From Leishmania donovani (taxonomy: Eukaryota; Euglenozoa; Kinetoplastea; Trypanosomatida; Trypanosomatidae), in contig NC_018260.1 in assembly GCF_000227135.1 (NCBI RefSeq), positions 863,201-927,200 of the forward strand: a stretch of 64,000 nucleotides of DNA. Reading direction: 5' to 3'. Shown here piece after piece: positions 61,100-64,000 of this stretch. The notes beneath the pieces were generated by a model, which did not search any database, had not been told where the DNA came from, and was given only the letters and a program-made list of their open reading frames with translations. Positions within the stretch are counted from its first letter, which is position 1. Every line of letters begins with the position of its first letter. The position numbers were made by a program, and so were the translations under genes.

Positions 61100-64000
61100 A
61101 TGGATGCGGACAAGCGCCTTGCTACGCCGCCGGATGCACGCGGCGACTCCCCAAGCAGCAGCAACGCTCGCCTTCATTTGTGGTCCTCTTTTGATAGCGA
61201 TGACGTGCCCCTCACCCTCAAACCCACGCCCGTTGGGGCGAGAACAGGGAACGGCAGTCAGGATGTCAGGCCAACAAAGGGGGCGGCATCTTCTACAAGA
61301 GTAACGACACCGATCATGTTGCACCCCGTGACGGTGAACGCAACAGGCATGTTCGCCGATCAGCAGCGGCCGCCACCCTCCGTCTTCATAGCCACGCCGC
61401 CCTTGTTTCGCTCTATGTTACCTCCACGCGGCGCCGAGGCGAAGACAGTCGCTTACCCGGAAGTCTCTGATCAACCAGGCTCAGAGGAAGAAATGCAGAT
61501 CCTCAAGCCGGCCACTGACATAACCCCAACTCAAGCTTCAATCATCAACATCAGCGGCAATCCCGCCGCGGCGATCCCGCCGTTGCCGTCCGTGAGTGTT
61601 GGTGAGCACAGCTTCGAAGCTGGCCGTTCAAGGCGCAAGCTAGGCGGCAAGTCGGAGGTATCGTTTACGCAAGAAACGTTGACGGCGCCGGGAGCTGGAG
61701 CTGCCCTACCTGTTGCGACGCCGGGTGCGAACCACAGCGTTTCGAGTGGCGGGGGCCACCTGCGCACCCCAAGCTCTCGCTTCGGGAAGGTGAGCGGTGC
61801 TGGATCTATGGCGTTCTTCTCGGGTGCCGGCGGCAGCTTACTCCCTGCCGAGGGAACGAGAGGCGGGCTGGCCAGCCGGGCTTCTGCTTGCCCCAGCTAC
61901 CACGCGAGCAGTAGCGCGAACGAGGAAAACCGTTTCGACGGCACAGAGACGGTGGCCAGCGCCCTCGGCGGCGAGAAACCCCTCTTTTCCACTGTTCGGA
62001 GTGCTGAACACGCTAACAGGTCGTCTTCACCGAAGCCTGGCAGCGGCGCGGCACGGCCGCTCATCTGCCTGTCGTCCAAGATGCGCTCTGGCACCCGCTG
62101 TCCGGATCAGCATCACCACACCGCTGATCCGTCATTAGCGAGCACGTGGGCGTCGTCGTATAGACCAGGCGCGACCGCGACGCGGTCCGAGCGGCGCACT
62201 TGCCGGGTGCCCGTCTCTATGGCGGTCGTGATGAGTACAGTCATCACCGTCATCCTCGTTGCCGCCCTCACCATTGTGCCTCTCAACGCCGTCTCAACCC
62301 AGTCGGTCGACTATGTGATGTCGACGCTCAGTCTCTCGCTTGCCTCTTCCTACACGCGGTCGGTGGAGGCAACGATGCTGTTTTTGCCGAACGCGATCAG
62401 CGCCTACGCGTTTGCTTACATGAATTCATCGGACACGCAGGCATGGAACTGGAATGCCGCTGACATGCCGCAGGCGCTGCGGCAGATGTGTCACACAGTC
62501 GCCGGCACCGATCGCAACCCCACCTCCTTTTTGCTCTACATGTCCTTGAGCAGCCCGTACACGGGCTACAGCGCGTACTGCTCACAGCAGTACACCGATG
62601 ACTACCTGATCGGCAACTACATCACGGACAACTCGTCTCAGCCTCGCTACTTCGTTAACGGAACGACCTACAACTACGCTGAGCCCCTCATCATGTACCC
62701 GGCTGTGCAAGCAATGACGCCGTGGGAGTACACGGTTGATTTTGGAGGGACAAAGAACACGTGGCATAGTGTTGTCATGCCGTGGTACGCACAATACCAA
62801 CAGGCCCGGCTCTCAAAGGCGGCTGTAGGCGCTGCCTCGCCTCACGAGGCTGCTCCTGACTGTGATAGGCGCTCCTCCACAGGGCCCGAGCACTCGGTCG
62901 TTAACCCTCTCAAATACCTGAACGGGTACTGGCGCATCTTCAGCACCAACGTCAGCGTCATCACGTACACGTTACCGTTCGTCGACTACGCCGGCAACCC
63001 AGCCTCTATCATGGGTGCCCTGCGTGCGGACGGCTTCAACGCCCTGCACTCCGACGGCCTCATTGCCGCGGCCAGCAGTGCCCGCGCCATGGTTGTCGAC
63101 ACGTCAAGTGGTCTTGTCTTCATCACCTCCTGGGAACAGGACACGACAGTGCGGTTGGACAACTGGAACACGTCGTGCAACTGCACTCCTGGCGGAAGCA
63201 ACCAGCGAACGTTATACCTAGAAGACATCACAGACCCGCTCATGATTGCTGCCGTGCAGAACGTTGGCGGGCAGGAAGGCATCGCCGACACGCCGTTAGA
63301 GGTGGATCGGTGGATCGGTCAATTCACTTTTAACGACACCGAAAACCTGATGGTGATCAGCCGCGTTGCCATCTCCTCTGACTACTCCGACATGAACCTC
63401 GTCGTGATCTACGCCATGTGCAAGAATGACTTCATCGTCTTCATCAATCATGTACAAATTACCGCCCTTATCGCAGTCGTGCTGGTTCTGGTGGTTATTG
63501 TGCTGATCGAGATCTCCCTTCTGTACCTGCTTGTGCAGCCGGTGCGCGGGGTGGCAGCCGGTCTGCGCGCAGCTGCGGAGCTGCGCGACGGCAAAGAGTG
63601 CGTCGACCACGCAACGTCCTTGATCAAGGAGGTGGCGGAGATGCAGCGTTACTTCCACATTATGAATAGAAAGCTAATGCAGATGAAGACGTTTCTCCCG
63701 CAGGGTATGCTCGGGGCCCAAGCCGTGCACACCGACATTCAAGGCGCCAGCGATGCCGGCTTGACTGTCTTCCCCACCTCGACGTTACATGGGCGGGGAG
63801 GTGGCGGCGTGTGGGAGAATGCGTACGGCGACGATGGGTACGGTGGACCGGGTGACATGCTTGGCGGCGACGGCAGCGGCGACGTCTGCGCAGCCCACCG
63901 CGGCGGCAAAGACAGCGACTCTGAGCTGGGAAGTATACTCGACGCGAGTGAGACGGGCCAGAAGCAGCGCCGGGGCTGCGGCCAGCCAGTGGCGGAGGTG
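61100..64000 (+). CDS. Two-pass membrane receptor with large extracellular sensor domain, 3' end outside the window
   Basis: The frame from ATG 61100 (MDADKRLATPPDARG) stays open for 967 codons to the window edge, with no stop, so the gene is partial. Residues 1-370 are a Ser/Pro/Gly-rich cytosolic part. A first membrane helix starts at about 374 (MAVVMSTVITVILVAALTIV). The extracellular domain, about 400-775, has several N-glycosylation sequons, Cys residues and aromatic-rich segments such as SFLLYMSLSSPYTGYSAY and AMVVDTSSGLVFITSW; this layout fits a Cache-type sensor. A second membrane helix is at about 783-808 (ALIAVVLVLVVIVLIEISLL), followed by QPVRGVAAGLRAAAELRDGK, EVAEMQRYFHIMNRKL and a FLPQGML segment. 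That is the HAMP-like and juxtamembrane pattern seen in adenylate or guanylate cyclase-like sensors of trypanosomatids and other protists. The last 100 residues are Gly/Asp-rich linker. The catalytic or output domain must lie to the right and is unseen. Confidence 0.85.
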   Translation, partial: MDADKRLATPPDARGDSPSSSNARLHLWSSFDSDDVPLTLKPTPVGARTGNGSQDVRPTKGAASSTRVTTPIMLHPVTVNATGMFADQQRPPPSVFIATPPLFRSMLPPRGAEAKTVAYPEVSDQPGSEEEMQILKPATDITPTQASIINISGNPAAAIPPLPSVSVGEHSFEAGRSRRKLGGKSEVSFTQETLTAPGAGAALPVATPGANHSVSSGGGHLRTPSSRFGKVSGAGSMAFFSGAGGSLLPAEGTRGGLASRASACPSYHASSSANEENRFDGTETVASALGGEKPLFSTVRSAEHANRSSSPKPGSGAARPLICLSSKMRSGTRCPDQHHHTADPSLASTWASSYRPGATATRSERRTCRVPVSMAVVMSTVITVILVAALTIVPLNAVSTQSVDYVMSTLSLSLASSYTRSVEATMLFLPNAISAYAFAYMNSSDTQAWNWNAADMPQALRQMCHTVAGTDRNPTSFLLYMSLSSPYTGYSAYCSQQYTDDYLIGNYITDNSSQPRYFVNGTTYNYAEPLIMYPAVQAMTPWEYTVDFGGTKNTWHSVVMPWYAQYQQARLSKAAVGAASPHEAAPDCDRRSSTGPEHSVVNPLKYLNGYWRIFSTNVSVITYTLPFVDYAGNPASIMGALRADGFNALHSDGLIAAASSARAMVVDTSSGLVFITSWEQDTTVRLDNWNTSCNCTPGGSNQRTLYLEDITDPLMIAAVQNVGGQEGIADTPLEVDRWIGQFTFNDTENLMVISRVAISSDYSDMNLVVIYAMCKNDFIVFINHVQITALIAVVLVLVVIVLIEISLLYLLVQPVRGVAAGLRAAAELRDGKECVDHATSLIKEVAEMQRYFHIMNRKLMQMKTFLPQGMLGAQAVHTDIQGASDAGLTVFPTSTLHGRGGGGVWENAYGDDGYGGPGDMLGGDGSGDVCAAHRGGKDSDSELGSILDASETGQKQRRGCGQPVAEV

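Overview
The window looks like a draft nuclear chromosome segment of a trypanosomatid flagellate, most likely Leishmania or a close relative in the Leishmaniinae. Every convincing gene lies on the + strand and is intronless. Coding regions are GC-rich with G/C-ending codons. They are separated by long untranslated stretches rich in C and T, with poly-T runs and CA, TG, TA and TC microsatellites. This is the layout of a polycistronic transcription unit whose mRNAs are made by spliced-leader trans-splicing and polyadenylation. Three runs of N (11266-12015, 12239-12337, 30899-31154) mark assembly gaps. I recognise no tRNA, rRNA, CRISPR array or intact transposon. The organism call rests on genome style and gene content, not on a database match.

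Layout, left to right. Positions 1-1959 hold intergenic sequence with a possible decayed coding remnant. An MDP-1-type HAD phosphatase follows (1960-2565), then an intergenic region with a perfect 31-bp inverted repeat and a 1473-aa coiled-coil protein (3847-8268). Positions 8269-13796 contain a decayed gene and two gaps. Next come a large beta-propeller-like protein (13797-18062), a 5.5-kb gene-free stretch, a 1107-aa disordered protein (23623-26946) and an acidic protein with a mitochondrial-type N terminus (28384-29760). A non-pyrimidine, possibly retroposon-derived region interrupted by a gap lies before a tandem pair of FAM210/DUF1279 mitochondrial membrane proteins (32615-33541 and 34277-35131). 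After these are the axonemal protein CFAP91 (36395-38662), a PH-domain-like protein (40155-42101), an unrecognised 311-aa protein (42766-43701) and a DWNN-RING protein resembling RBBP6/Mpe1 (44620-45987).

The most striking gene is at 47074-51360. It encodes one 1428-residue polypeptide that joins a DeSI-1-like PPPDE isopeptidase (His40/Cys112), a PUB domain, a DM9/DUF3421 lectin-like module and a GH85 endo-beta-N-acetylglucosaminidase (Asn799/Glu801). The combination suggests a single-chain machine acting on ubiquitin- or SUMO-modified N-glycoproteins in the cytosol, near p97/VCP and ER-associated degradation. Downstream are a small coiled-coil protein with a 39-residue repeat (53383-54303), a MYND-finger protein with an MSS51-like C-terminal part (55790-58876) and the first 967 codons of a two-pass membrane receptor with a large, probably Cache-like, extracellular sensor (61100 to the window end).

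The genes do not form an operon in the functional sense. Trypanosomatid neighbours are co-transcribed but rarely act in one pathway. Themes that recur are mitochondrion (FAM210 pair, MYND/MSS51-like, acidic protein), flagellum (CFAP91) and post-transcriptional or protein quality control (DWNN-RING, DeSI-PUB-GH85).
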